Positions 1 to 7,966 of a stretch of DNA of 21,673 nucleotides are shown here, in pieces. Where the stretch lies: the NCBI GenBank assembly GCA_026169575.1, contig JAPFCT010000218.1:1-21673 (forward strand), in the 5' to 3' direction. Numbering within the stretch: position 1 is the stretch's first letter; the number at the start of each line of letters is the position of its first letter. Under the pieces are notes generated by a model. The model searched no databases and was not told the DNA's origin. It saw only the letters and a program-made list of their open reading frames with translations. The stretch comes from Faecalimonas sp. GTDB lineage: Bacteria; Bacillota_A; Clostridia; Lachnospirales; Lachnospiraceae. Both the position numbers and the translations under genes were made by a program.

Positions 1-83
1 GGACTTACGTTAGCTTTGCTATGCCATAAAATCCCAACCTCAAACTTTATAGAAGCTGACTGCCAAATTCTACTTTTGAATCA

Positions 84-1865
84 ATGTGTTTTGCTCATCT
101 CTATAGTGGTTACATAGCAACGGAATCATTTGCAGGGGTTCTGCTTCAAATAGTGCTGATTGCCGTGGATGTGGCAATTTACATTCCGTTTGTGAAAAAG
201 ATGGATAAAAAATCATTTGTATTTGAAAATTTATACGAAGATGATTTTGAAAAGATCAAGACGATGGAAGAGAAAGATAACGAAAACCGCAGACTGATCC
301 GTGCACTGGCAAATATGTACGATGATGTGTATGAGGCAAATCTGGAAAGCAGAATCGTACGTGTCATAAGAACAACACAAAGTGAAAGCATTTTGTTTTC
401 CGGTCAGGAGCTTACTTTTTCTGAATTTGAAGGATGGTTCTTTAAGAAAGTTTCAAAAGAATATGAAAATGAACTGAGAGGTCTTTTTTCATCAGCAGAT
501 TTTCTGCAGAAATTGGCGGGAAGCGGTGTCCTTGAAAAGGAAATAAGGCTGGATGTCAAAGGGAGAATGGAATGGTTCCGGTTACAGTTTATTGTCTCGC
601 GGATCAAGGAAGATAAGCCGTCGATGATTACCGTTATGGCAATGAATATTGATGAGTTCAAGCGGAGGCAGGAAGAGCAGAATATAGCGCTTCGGTCCGC
701 GTATGAAGCGGCAAGGCAGGCAAGTATAGCCAAATCTACGTTTCTGTCTAATATGTCGCACGATATCCGGACGCCGATGAATGCAATTCTCGGGATGTGT
801 ACGATTGCCAGACAAAATATGGATAATCCAAAAAAGGTTGAAGACTGTCTGAGTAAGATTGATGCTTCTTCTGCACATCTGCTGAATCTGATCAAGGCAG
901 TGCTTGATATGTCAAAAATAGAAAGTGGGAAAGTGGTTTTTCATGAAAGTACGTTTGACATCAGTCAGATGGTAAAAGAAATTTGTGATATTATACAGCC
1001 GCAGGCAGCGAAAAAAGGCGTGGAGTTTTGCTACGGGTTTGAATCATTAAAAAATATTTATGTGACAGGGGATTCGCTGAGAATCCGTCAGATTTTTGTT
1101 AATATTCTTGGAAATGCTGTAAAATTTACACCGGAAAAGGGGAAAATTAAATTTAGCGCGCGAACGTGTCCATCTTCGTATACCGACTATACGACGTTTG
1201 AGTTTATCTGTTCTGATACCGGGATGGGAATGAGTGAAGAATTTAAAGAAAAGCTTTTTCAGCCTTTTGAGAGAGAGACAAATTCTAAGATTCATTCTAT
1301 AGAGGGAAATGGACTTGGAATGGCGATTACGAAAAATATTATTGACCTGATGAACGGAGAAATTTATGTCGACAGCAGTATTGGAGTGGGAACTACATTC
1401 ACGGTTGTACTTCATTTGAAAGAAGCAGATAGAAACGGGTTGCAGGAGAAAGAGGGAGAAGAGGAAAACAAGGGAACATCCCGGAATTTTGAGGGAAAAA
1501 GGATTCTTCTTGTGGAAGATAATGAACTAAACCGGGAGATTGCAAGAGAATTTCTCACGCTGGCAGGAGTGACTATTGAAGAGGCCCAGAATGGAAAAGA
1601 GGCAGTGGAAATGGTGGAAAAGTCCGGGGAAAATTACTATGATCTCATTTTTATGGATATCCAGATGCCTCTGATGAATGGATATGAGGCAGCAAAGGCA
1701 ATCCGTGCACTGCACCGGAGAGATGCAGATCTTCCGATTATTGCCATGACGGCGAATGCATTTTCAGATGACATCCGTATGGCAAAGGAAGCCGGTATGA
1801 ATGAACATATTTCAAAACCGATTGATATCAAAAAATTATTTAAGGCGATGGAAGAATTTCTGTAA
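84..1865 (+). CDS. Hybrid sensor histidine kinase/response regulator with EIIC-like N-terminal remnant (5' end broken or truncated)
   Basis: Two-component kinase and receiver in one chain. Residues 8-42 resemble the last helix and tail of a CelB-type PTS EIIC permease (SGYIATES, then a hydrophobic helix ending IPFVKKMDKK). About 70-195 looks PAS-like. The dimerisation helix carries the phospho-acceptor His226 in NMSHDIRTPMN. The ATPase domain has an N box (N340, N344), DTGMGM (378-) and GNGLGM (408-413). The receiver (473-593) has D479, phospho-acceptor D525, T556 and K578, so all catalytic parts are present. The ATG at 84 has no Shine-Dalgarno and in-frame stops lie at 27-29 and 57-59, so the start is doubtful. 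The likely ancestor is an EIIC-kinase fusion whose permease part is decayed or lies outside the window. Kinase identity is firm; the 5' end is not. Confidence 0.85.
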   Translation: MCFAHLYSGYIATESFAGVLLQIVLIAVDVAIYIPFVKKMDKKSFVFENLYEDDFEKIKTMEEKDNENRRLIRALANMYDDVYEANLESRIVRVIRTTQSESILFSGQELTFSEFEGWFFKKVSKEYENELRGLFSSADFLQKLAGSGVLEKEIRLDVKGRMEWFRLQFIVSRIKEDKPSMITVMAMNIDEFKRRQEEQNIALRSAYEAARQASIAKSTFLSNMSHDIRTPMNAILGMCTIARQNMDNPKKVEDCLSKIDASSAHLLNLIKAVLDMSKIESGKVVFHESTFDISQMVKEICDIIQPQAAKKGVEFCYGFESLKNIYVTGDSLRIRQIFVNILGNAVKFTPEKGKIKFSARTCPSSYTDYTTFEFICSDTGMGMSEEFKEKLFQPFERETNSKIHSIEGNGLGMAITKNIIDLMNGEIYVDSSIGVGTTFTVVLHLKEADRNGLQEKEGEEENKGTSRNFEGKRILLVEDNELNREIAREFLTLAGVTIEEAQNGKEAVEMVEKSGENYYDLIFMDIQMPLMNGYEAAKAIRALHRRDADLPIIAMTANAFSDDIRMAKEAGMNEHISKPIDIKKLFKAMEEFL

Positions 1866-1880
1866 ATTTTCAGAAAAGAG

Positions 1881-1923
1881 AAAAGGCATTACCGGGGGCG
1901 CAGCCTCTGTGGTAATGCCTTTT
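1881..1923. terminator. Bidirectional intrinsic terminator between the kinase gene and mecA
   Basis: A perfect 13-bp inverted repeat (1881-1893 with 1911-1923) has an A-run on its left and a T-run on its right, between convergent genes. It should end transcription from both sides. Confidence 0.9.
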
Positions 1924-1925
1924 TA

Positions 1926-2648
1926 TTAAATCTCTGCAAGATGTCTGACAGCATCTGCAGGAATGATTGTTTTGCAGTGTTCTTCCAGATAAGCGAGAAC
2001 CGTGCCGGAGGCTTTTTCAATGGAAGCATATTCAGACAGCATATTACAGATCTTGCTGAACTCATTTCCGGTATGTCCGGATTGCGCCAGAGCCAGAATA
2101 AACATACCATTTGATTCATTTTTATAAAGCGTATTTGCTCCATGATACATTGTATGAAGAAGGCGGGCGGCATGAATGACACTGTCTAAATTAGAAAATG
2201 AGAAAAGCCGGATGGCAGGCGCTGCCGGAACCGGTTCTACAGTCTCTCTTTCGGGCGGGAGTGGTTCTGCAACCGCAGATTTTACTTTGTTCAGTAAATC
2301 GAGAAACTCATCAGCCCCTTCCAGTTTATCAAGTGCAGTCTGTTTTGTATCGGAATCTTCCAGCGGTCCGAATTTGGAAAAACGTGTGTCGAGTTCTTCT
2401 GGATTTTCTACCTTTGTAATGATCAGGACAATCGAATCCGGGGAAGCCGGGATTGCTTCAATCATCAGTGGAATATCATCAGCCTCGAATCCCAGTTCGC
2501 TGGAAGCCTGCTGCATCATGTCATGAAACAGCATTTTTGCTTTTTCAGTGCCGTAAGCAAGCTCACTCAGCTTCAAATGTCTGGCAGCAAGGTCTGCCCG
2601 CGTCAGAGTACAACGGATCTGATTGTCATTTATTTTTTCAATCTTCAT
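1926..2648 (-). CDS. mecA: MecA-family adaptor protein for ClpC
   Basis: Adaptor that hands substrates to the ClpCP protease; in Bacillus it targets the competence factor ComK. The 240-residue protein has the MecA N-terminus (MKIEKINDNQIRCTLTRADL, then LKLSELAYGTEKAKMLFHDM), an acidic, Pro-rich linker around 110-145 and a C-terminal alpha/beta domain from about 146 (RLFSFSNLDSVIHAA). Length fits the family (Bacillus MecA is about 220). The ATG at 2648 is preceded by GGAAG, and a good minus-strand promoter lies at 2695-2723. It is monocistronic, bounded by the terminator at 1881-1923. The ClpC partner is not in the window, and the substrates in this organism are unknown. Confidence 0.92.
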   Translation of the reverse strand: MKIEKINDNQIRCTLTRADLAARHLKLSELAYGTEKAKMLFHDMMQQASSELGFEADDIPLMIEAIPASPDSIVLIITKVENPEELDTRFSKFGPLEDSDTKQTALDKLEGADEFLDLLNKVKSAVAEPLPPERETVEPVPAAPAIRLFSFSNLDSVIHAARLLHTMYHGANTLYKNESNGMFILALAQSGHTGNEFSKICNMLSEYASIEKASGTVLAYLEEHCKTIIPADAVRHLAEI

Positions 2649-2694
2649 ATATTATCACTTCCTATCCATAAACATGAATGCTTATTTTTATAAT

Positions 2695-2723
2695 AGTATA
2701 AACAAAAAAAAAAAATATGTAAA
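2695..2723 (-). promoter_or_regulatory. Sigma-A-type promoter of mecA
   Basis: On the minus strand, TTTACA (2723-2718) and TATACT (2700-2695) are separated by 17 bases, an A/T-only stretch apart from one G:C pair. Each box differs from consensus at one position. The predicted transcript starts about 40 bases before the mecA ATG. Confidence 0.7.
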
Positions 2724-2731
2724 GAAAATAC

Positions 2732-2760
2732 TTGCAAAGTGAGGGGAAATTATTTATAAT
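2732..2760 (+). promoter_or_regulatory. Strong sigma-A-type promoter divergent from mecA
   Basis: TTGCAA (2732-2737), a 17-base spacer and a consensus TATAAT (2755-2760). Its -35 box lies 8 bases from that of the divergent mecA promoter, so the two could compete for polymerase. The downstream transcript has no obvious long ORF until 3091. Confidence 0.75.
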
Positions 2761-3090
2761 GCAAAATAAGAGAAGACAGTGTCCCGGTAATTATGTATCT
2801 GTGCAAAGGAGGGATACGAACGTATTATCGATGTTGATGAAACCATTCTCAGGAAAATCTTTCAGCAATTCTATTTATTCTAAACTAATTCGATTTTCTA
2901 AGTGATTCAGCTAAATTTCAAGACAAAACAATGACAAATAATTATTTCTAAAATGCAAACAATATAAATGTCCATTTGCTGTCTTCTTTTTTCAGCGGAA
3001 ATCTGTTTTCCAAAGGATTATATCACGTGCACCCAGGTCTTAGTGGAAACGGAAGAAGCCATAATTACCGTTTGGACGGGAAGGAACGAA
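2761..3090 (+). other. Leader-like gene-poor stretch with an orphan Shine-Dalgarno
   Basis: Together with 2649-2760 this is about 440 bases without a confident gene. A strong Shine-Dalgarno (AAAGGAGGG, 2805-2813) follows the promoter, but no start codon sits at normal spacing. ATG 2793 lies before it and gives 14 residues; ATG 2831 lies 17 bases after it and gives 24 residues (to 2905). A third frame is open for about 30 codons (ERIIDVDETILRK) without a standard start. From about 2906 the DNA is AT-rich with nothing I recognise. Options are a decayed gene, a leader peptide, a small RNA, or the 5' UTR of the gene at 3091. Confidence 0.4.
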
Positions 3091-3312
3091 GTGAATAGTA
3101 CAGAAGAAAAATACAGACAGTTTTTCATAGAGCTGGAAGCATATGAAAAATGCGGAATCCCCATGTCTATGGATGGGGAACCGGCAAGTCCCCTGCAGAT
3201 TGTCAGCGCACATATGGCAAAAGAAAGCAGTACATATATGCGGGATTATGTGATGGATGATAAGACCGGAAGCCTGAAAGAACTTCATTTTCAAAAAATA
3301 GAGACAAAATAA
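3091..3312 (+). CDS. Small protein of unknown function, 73 residues
   Basis: I do not recognise a characterised family. I chose the GTG at 3091 because GGGAAGGA (3078-3085) sits 5 bases before it; the frame is open back to an ATG at 2968, but that start has no ribosome site. The protein is soluble and mixed-charge (NSTEEKYRQFFIELEAYEKC, later PASPLQIVSAH and STYMRDYVMDD), with no signal peptide or membrane helix. It follows the leader-like region starting at 2732 and ends before a weak hairpin. The composition looks like a real folded small protein, not a shadow. Confidence 0.6.
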   Translation: MNSTEEKYRQFFIELEAYEKCGIPMSMDGEPASPLQIVSAHMAKESSTYMRDYVMDDKTGSLKELHFQKIETK

Positions 3313-3337
3313 TGCAAATCCCCTCAATGCAAAGTAT

Positions 3338-3359
3338 TAAGAAAATCTTATTATTTTTT
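3338..3359 (+). terminator. Weak intrinsic terminator after the 73-residue gene
   Basis: TAAGA (3338-3342) and TCTTA (3346-3350) form a short AT-rich hairpin followed by a T-rich tract to 3359. The stem is weak, but the position between a stop codon and the next promoter is right. Confidence 0.4.
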
Positions 3360-3387
3360 GAAAAAGAGGAAAGTGTGTAGTAATCTG

Positions 3388-3416
3388 TCGAAAAAAGAAA
3401 ATTCATATGGTATAAT
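3388..3416 (+). promoter_or_regulatory. Promoter of the GH18 gene with extended -10
   Basis: TATAAT (3411-3416) is preceded by TGG, giving an extended -10. TCGAAA (3388-3393) lies 17 bases upstream as a weak -35. The start codon of the GH18 gene follows about 20 bases downstream, behind a Shine-Dalgarno (GTAGGAGGTAGG). Confidence 0.7.
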
Positions 3417-3437
3417 AGGTCAGGTAGGAGGTAGGCT

Positions 3438-5258
3438 ATGGATAGAAGAGAACATGATGAAAACTATGGAGCGATCCGGGCAAAAAGACTACAGAACCGA
3501 AGACGGAGAAGACAGCGGACATGCCTGATCGAACTTTTGCTCATATTATTTTTTATAATTGTGATTGTTTCAGCAGCGGGTGTATTTGTATGGAAAAAAT
3601 ATGGTCCATCGAAAGTGAAAGCTGATTTGAATGAATATTATGGTGTGACTGCTGCGGAAGAAGTGGCAATTATTATGAATAATGAGGTACTGGAGCAGAA
3701 AGGCATTGTGTCTGACGGACAGTTTTATTTACCATATGAAGCGGTACACCAGAAGATTGACGGTGGATTTTACTGGAATGCAGCAGAGGGAACTCTGCGC
3801 TATACATTGCCGTTGGATCTTGTGGAAGTACCGGCGGAAAGCAAAGACTATATGAAAGCAGGTCAGGCAGAGTCTGAAGACTATGTGATCGTGAAGCGGA
3901 TTGGGGATCAGGCCTATATTGCGGCAGATTTTATCCAGGAGTATGCGGATATCAAAGCAAGGATTTACGAGGAGCCAAACAGAGTGGTACTCTTTGATGA
4001 CTGGGGAGAAGTAAAGACTGCGAAGGTAAAAAAGGATACACAGGTGCGCTGGCTGGCAGGGGTCAAGAGTGATATTCTGACAGAGGTCAGAAAGGGTGAC
4101 CGCGTGTATTTTATAGAAGAGGAAGGCGACTGGAAGAAAGTGAGAACGGAGGATGGCATGATCGGATATATCAAAAACAGTGCGCTAAAAGAAGTAAAGA
4201 CAGAGACGATCGCATCATCTTCTGAGCAGCCGGAATATACAAGCATGACGAAAGATTATAAAATTAATCTTGCATGGCATCAGGTGACAAATGAGACAGC
4301 AAACGAGACATTAAGTGAGATGATCGCCTCTGCGCAGGGGCTTACGACAATCTCTCCGACATGGTTTACGGTTGCAGATACTGCGGGAAATCTGAATTCA
4401 ATCGCCAGTGCATCTTATGTAGATACGGCTCATGCAGCAAATCTGGAAGTATGGGCGCTTGTAAGAGACTTTGATGGAGGGATCGATTCTCCGGAGGAAA
4501 CTTACCAGCTGCTAAGTTCTTCTGCTTCCAGAAAGAATCTGATCGATAATCTGATGACGCAGGCACAGCAGTACAATATTGACGGAATCAATGTAGATTT
4601 TGAAAAAGTTTCTGCAGAATGTGGAGAGCATTTTATTGAGTTTATCCGTGAACTGTCTGTGGAATGCAGGAAGAATCAGAAAGTATTGTCTGTGGACAAT
4701 TATGTTCCAATGGGATTTAACAGTCATTATGAACTGAAAGAGCATGTAAATGTTGCAGATTATGTGATCATCATGGGATATGTTGAACATTACGCAGGTT
4801 CCTGGGAGAGCGGTTCGGTAGCTTCGGCAGGTTATGTGGAACATGGTATCCAGCAGGCAACAAAAGATGTGAAAGCAGAGAAAGTGATCAATGCAGTTCC
4901 ATTTTACACAAGAGTCTGGGCAGAAGTTCCGAAGACAGAACAGGAGCTTGCAGAACAGGCAGGAACAGAGCAGGCTCAGTATGGGATGAATGTAACAAGC
5001 GAAGCGCTTGGAATGCAGGAAGCAGAAGAATGTGTCGCGCAGGCAGGAGTGACCGCTGTGTGGGATGAGAAGACGCAGCAGAACTATGCGGAGTGGCAGT
5101 CGGAAGGCGTGACATACAAAGTCTGGCTGGAGGACAGTTCTTCTATCGAGGCAAAGTTAAAGCTGATGGAACAGTATCAACTCGGTGGTGTTGCGGCATG
5201 GAAGTTAGGATTTGAGAAGCCGGAGATCTGGTCCGTAATTGAGCAGTATACAAAATAG
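3438..5258 (+). CDS. Membrane-anchored SH3-like/glycoside hydrolase family 18 protein
   Basis: Predicted cell-surface glycosidase of the GH18 (chitinase/N-acetylglucosaminidase) fold, probably acting on peptidoglycan. The 606-residue chain has a very basic cytoplasmic tail (an Arg-rich run near 21-27), one membrane helix (about 29-52), a stalk domain (about 65-185) resembling the copper-amine-oxidase N-terminal-like repeats of clostridial wall proteins, an SH3-like domain (about 192-254) and the GH18 barrel (about 272-604). The barrel carries the signature DGINVDFE (382-389), with D382, D387 and catalytic acid E389. YVIIMGYVEHY (442-452) is the strand carrying the catalytic Tyr in the family. 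No LysM is seen. The cwlD gene follows 100 bases later. The closest known types are the SleL/YaaH/YdhD spore and wall enzymes; the spore role is inference. Confidence 0.88.
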   Translation: MDRREHDENYGAIRAKRLQNRRRRRQRTCLIELLLILFFIIVIVSAAGVFVWKKYGPSKVKADLNEYYGVTAAEEVAIIMNNEVLEQKGIVSDGQFYLPYEAVHQKIDGGFYWNAAEGTLRYTLPLDLVEVPAESKDYMKAGQAESEDYVIVKRIGDQAYIAADFIQEYADIKARIYEEPNRVVLFDDWGEVKTAKVKKDTQVRWLAGVKSDILTEVRKGDRVYFIEEEGDWKKVRTEDGMIGYIKNSALKEVKTETIASSSEQPEYTSMTKDYKINLAWHQVTNETANETLSEMIASAQGLTTISPTWFTVADTAGNLNSIASASYVDTAHAANLEVWALVRDFDGGIDSPEETYQLLSSSASRKNLIDNLMTQAQQYNIDGINVDFEKVSAECGEHFIEFIRELSVECRKNQKVLSVDNYVPMGFNSHYELKEHVNVADYVIIMGYVEHYAGSWESGSVASAGYVEHGIQQATKDVKAEKVINAVPFYTRVWAEVPKTEQELAEQAGTEQAQYGMNVTSEALGMQEAEECVAQAGVTAVWDEKTQQNYAEWQSEGVTYKVWLEDSSSIEAKLKLMEQYQLGGVAAWKLGFEKPEIWSVIEQYTK

Positions 5259-5311
5259 AGACAGCGTCAGATTACAGAAAAGTCCATAGAAAAAGAGAAA
5301 TGATATTTTAT

Positions 5312-5360
5312 TTCCCCCTCTCATATATTGTAATGATATAGGAAGAGGGGGGATTTTTTT
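5312..5360 (+). promoter_or_regulatory. Terminator-like hairpin overlapping the cwlD ribosome site and start
   Basis: A 10-bp inverted repeat (5312-5321 with 5344-5353, one G-U pair) is followed by seven T (5354-5360). The right arm contains the G-rich Shine-Dalgarno of cwlD, and the last two T belong to its TTG start. Folding would both resemble an intrinsic terminator and hide the ribosome site. It could end the GH18 transcript, lower cwlD translation, or both. Confidence 0.6.
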
Positions 5361-6042
5361 GCATAAAAAAATAGAACTGATCATGGGGATCTTACTGATC
5401 CTGGCAGCGCTGGCGGGAGGAAAGATATTGACACAGGCAGTTTCGGGAAGGATTTCGGAACAGAAAGAGCAGGTAGTTGTAGTCGTTGACCCGGGACACG
5501 GCGGATTCGACCCGGGAAAAGTAGGGGTAGACCGGTTGTTTGAAAAAGATCTGAATCTGGCAGTTGCAAAAAAACTTCAGAAAATCCTGACGAAGAATGG
5601 GGTTCATGTTGTGATGAGCAGGGAAGAGGATGAATCACTCTGCGGTGAGACAGAAGCAAATAAAAAAATCTGCGATATGAAAAAAAGGACGGAACTGATC
5701 AACAGCAGTAAAGCGGCTATTGCTGTCAGCATCCATCAGAACAGTTATCAGACCAGTGATGTAAAAGGAGCACAGGTGTTTTACTTTACACATTCTGCGG
5801 AGGGAAAAAAAGCGGCAGAGATTTTACAGAAACATTTGAAGGCAGTCGATGAAACAAATCACAGAGAAGCAAAGCCGAATGATACTTATTACATATTGAA
5901 GAAGACAGAGATACCGACAGTCATTGTAGAGGCAGGATTTCTGACCAATCCGGAGGAAGCAGCAAAGCTGCAGGACGAGACCTATCAGGAGAAAATTGCG
6001 CAGGCAGTGTGGGAAGGACTGAAAGAGTATCTTGAGTTGTAA
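5359..6042 (+). CDS. cwlD: N-acetylmuramoyl-L-alanine amidase, CwlD type
   Basis: Zinc amidase (Amidase_3) that cuts the bond between muramic acid and L-Ala. In Bacillus, CwlD with a deacetylase makes the muramic delta-lactam of spore cortex. The 227-residue chain has an N-terminal membrane helix (about 8-28) that anchors it outside. Zinc ligands and catalytic residues are H47 (DPGHGG), E62 (FEKDLN), H126 (SIHQNS) and E191 (EAGFLTNPEE). Length matches CwlD (about 237) and there is no wall-binding repeat. The start is TTG at 5359, supported by the G-rich ribosome site six bases upstream. The preceding GH18 gene could give a two-enzyme wall unit. Amidase identity is firm; the CwlD role is likely from size and architecture. 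Confidence 0.88.
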   Translation: MHKKIELIMGILLILAALAGGKILTQAVSGRISEQKEQVVVVVDPGHGGFDPGKVGVDRLFEKDLNLAVAKKLQKILTKNGVHVVMSREEDESLCGETEANKKICDMKKRTELINSSKAAIAVSIHQNSYQTSDVKGAQVFYFTHSAEGKKAAEILQKHLKAVDETNHREAKPNDTYYILKKTEIPTVIVEAGFLTNPEEAAKLQDETYQEKIAQAVWEGLKEYLEL

Positions 6043-6078
6043 AAGGTAGAACTAATAGAGCATAGATTTCAAAATAGT

Positions 6079-6124
6079 AAAAAATCAGGGGAGCGTATAA
6101 GAAAAATATTTTACGTTCCCCTGA
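6079..6124 (-). terminator. Intrinsic terminator of the chemotaxis receptor gene
   Basis: A 13-bp stem (6085-6097 with 6112-6124, one G-U) has a run of A at 6079-6084, which reads as a T-run on the minus strand just after the receptor's stop codon. On the plus side there is no T-run, so it mainly serves the minus-strand gene. Confidence 0.8.
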
Positions 6125-6127
6125 GTC

Positions 6128-7834
6128 TTAAGAGAGAGTATCGCTATCTTTTAATTTGAAGTAGGTGACAAGCTCCTTCATAATCCGGGACTGTCGTGTG
6201 AGTTCTTCGCTTGCGGAAACACTTTCTTCAGCAGTTGAGGAAACAGACTGAACTACTTCGGATATTTGATTAATTCCAACTGTAATCTGTGAAACGGAAG
6301 CTGCCTGCTGGGTACTGGCTTCAGAAATCTGGTCAATCAGCAGTGTAAATTCTTTTGAGTCATTTACTGCATTGATAAGAGACTGCGCCGTTTCATTTAC
6401 GATGGAAGTTCCGTTTGCAACGGACTGAATGGAGTGTTCAATTAAAGAAGCTGTGTTCTTGGACGCTTCGGCGCTTTTGCTTGCAAGATTGCGGACTTCG
6501 TCAGCAACAACGGCGAATCCTTTTCCTGCGTTGCCGGCTCTTGCGGCTTCCACGGCAGCATTCAATGCAAGAATATTTGTCTGGAAAGCAATGTCCTCGA
6601 TTGTTTTAATGATCTTACTGATCTCATTTGAACTTTTGCTGATTTCATCCATTGCCTCTACCATATTTTGCATCTTCTGGTTGCTCAGCCGCATCTCACT
6701 GCTGATTTTGCCGGCCTGCTCATTTGCCTTTCCGGCAGTAGCGGCATTCTGGTGAATATGTTCTGAAATTTCTGTAATCGTAGCTGCGAGTTCATGAATG
6801 GAATTTGTCTGCTCCAGTGCACCTTGTGAGAGTTCGTGGGCGCCGCTCGAAACATGTTCTGCCCCGGATGCCACCTGGATGGCGCTGTCATTGATCTGAA
6901 GGACCGTTTTGTTAAGGCGGTCTGCAATTTTACGGAAAGAAAGGAGCAGCGGATAGAAGTCCCCAATATACTCTGCCTCGCATTCTGTATCTACCGTAAA
7001 ATCTCCATCTGCCATTTTTCCTAAAAAAGTATTTTCATCTTTGATAATTGTTTTGAGTTTTTTAGACAATTCACGGAAGCGGCTGGAAAGTACTCCTAAT
7101 TCATCTTTTGATTCATATGGAACGGAAATATCCAGAGTTCCGTTTGACATTGCAATTGTAGCTGTTTCAAGTTGTTTCAGTGGAATGAGGATCCTTCTTA
7201 CAATAATAAATGAAAAAATAAATCCTGCAACACTTATGGATACTACAAGAATAAACATGCTCAGTTTGGCAGAGAAATATGTTTTATTGCTGCTGATTTC
7301 GGCTCGTTTACTTCCATCCATATTATATGAGATCATATCATTTAAAGCATCATTCACATTGTTGTAGAGATCGATTCCCTCTGTGTTTAACAGCTGAAGT
7401 GCATCGTTCTGTTTTTTATCCTGAACAAGAGACATCATTTTGGAATCCAGAGTTTTATAGGAATCCCACTGGGAGCGCAAGGTGTTTAATAATTTCTGAT
7501 CTTTTTCGGAAACAACTGTTTCCTGGTAAGTTTCCAAAAGTGTATCCATTGTTCCGATTTCTTTTTCGAGATATCCCATATTGGCGGAAATATCTTCGTC
7601 AGGATCAAAAGTAAGAATGATTGTCTCATTCAGGCGGATGTTTGACATTGTTGTGTTCATATTCCGTGCTGTACTCAGGCTTGGAAGCCAGTTTCTGACA
7701 ATGTCATGGGTAACTTTATTAAGGTTCCGCATCTGGAATAAAGACATACTCTGCATCATCAATAATCCAAATAAGGCAATACCGATCAGTATGTACAGTT
7801 TCCATTGAATTTTAAGATTTTTGAGTGTTTTCAC
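6128..7834 (-). CDS. Methyl-accepting chemotaxis protein with four-helix-bundle sensor
   Basis: Transmembrane chemoreceptor that controls CheA. I chose the GTG at 7834 because AAGGGGGA sits 6-7 bases upstream; the in-frame ATG at 7864 has no ribosome site. In the 568-residue form, TM1 is about 11-33, an extracytoplasmic helical sensor (4HB_MCP type) spans about 34-187, TM2 about 188-211, then HAMP and a long coiled-coil signalling domain. The conserved hairpin is present ([18 protein letters not shown], then [15 protein letters not shown]). The C-terminus ([10 protein letters not shown]) has no NWE[ST]F CheR/CheB tether. No other chemotaxis gene is in the window. The ligand is unknown. It is monocistronic, with its own terminator at 6079-6124. 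Confidence 0.93.
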   Translation of the reverse strand: MKTLKNLKIQWKLYILIGIALFGLLMMQSMSLFQMRNLNKVTHDIVRNWLPSLSTARNMNTTMSNIRLNETIILTFDPDEDISANMGYLEKEIGTMDTLLETYQETVVSEKDQKLLNTLRSQWDSYKTLDSKMMSLVQDKKQNDALQLLNTEGIDLYNNVNDALNDMISYNMDGSKRAEISSNKTYFSAKLSMFILVVSISVAGFIFSFIIVRRILIPLKQLETATIAMSNGTLDISVPYESKDELGVLSSRFRELSKKLKTIIKDENTFLGKMADGDFTVDTECEAEYIGDFYPLLLSFRKIADRLNKTVLQINDSAIQVASGAEHVSSGAHELSQGALEQTNSIHELAATITEISEHIHQNAATAGKANEQAGKISSEMRLSNQKMQNMVEAMDEISKSSNEISKIIKTIEDIAFQTNILALNAAVEAARAGNAGKGFAVVADEVRNLASKSAEASKNTASLIEHSIQSVANGTSIVNETAQSLINAVNDSKEFTLLIDQISEASTQQAASVSQITVGINQISEVVQSVSSTAEESVSASEELTRQSRIMKELVTYFKLKDSDTLS

Positions 7835-7926
7835 TGTGATTCCCCCTTCGTCAAATTTAAGCATACATTATCGATGTCGGCTGTTTTAAAGAAAAACATA
7901 ATAAATTTATGACAAAAATACAACAT

Positions 7927-7947
7927 AAATAAAACGAGGAAATCGTT
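7927..7947 (-). terminator. Weak terminator after the UMF1 transporter gene
   Basis: AACGA (7933-7937) and TCGTT (7943-7947) form a 5-bp hairpin; on the minus strand it is followed by TTTTATTT. It lies about 20 bases past the transporter's stop codon. The stem is short, so the call is tentative. Confidence 0.35.
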
Positions 7948-7966
7948 CAGAATGAATTTTTAATTG

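Noticed and set aside
404..895. Minus-strand open frame of 163 codons opposite the histidine kinase
   Set aside because: Antisense to the intact kinase core, Ser/Ile-rich, no ribosome site.
2824..2835. Shared 11-mer ATTATCGATGT with the chemotaxis receptor upstream region (about 7867-7877)
   Set aside because: Short, only two copies and on no consistent strand relative to genes; probably chance.
7835..7864. ATG at 7864 as the start of the chemotaxis receptor
   Set aside because: No ribosome site upstream, whereas the GTG at 7834 has AAGGGGGA at proper spacing and starts right before TM1.
7874..7909. Motility sigma-factor (sigma-D) promoter for the chemotaxis receptor
   Set aside because: GCCGACAT resembles the -10, but the nearest TAAA lies 24 bases upstream instead of about 15.
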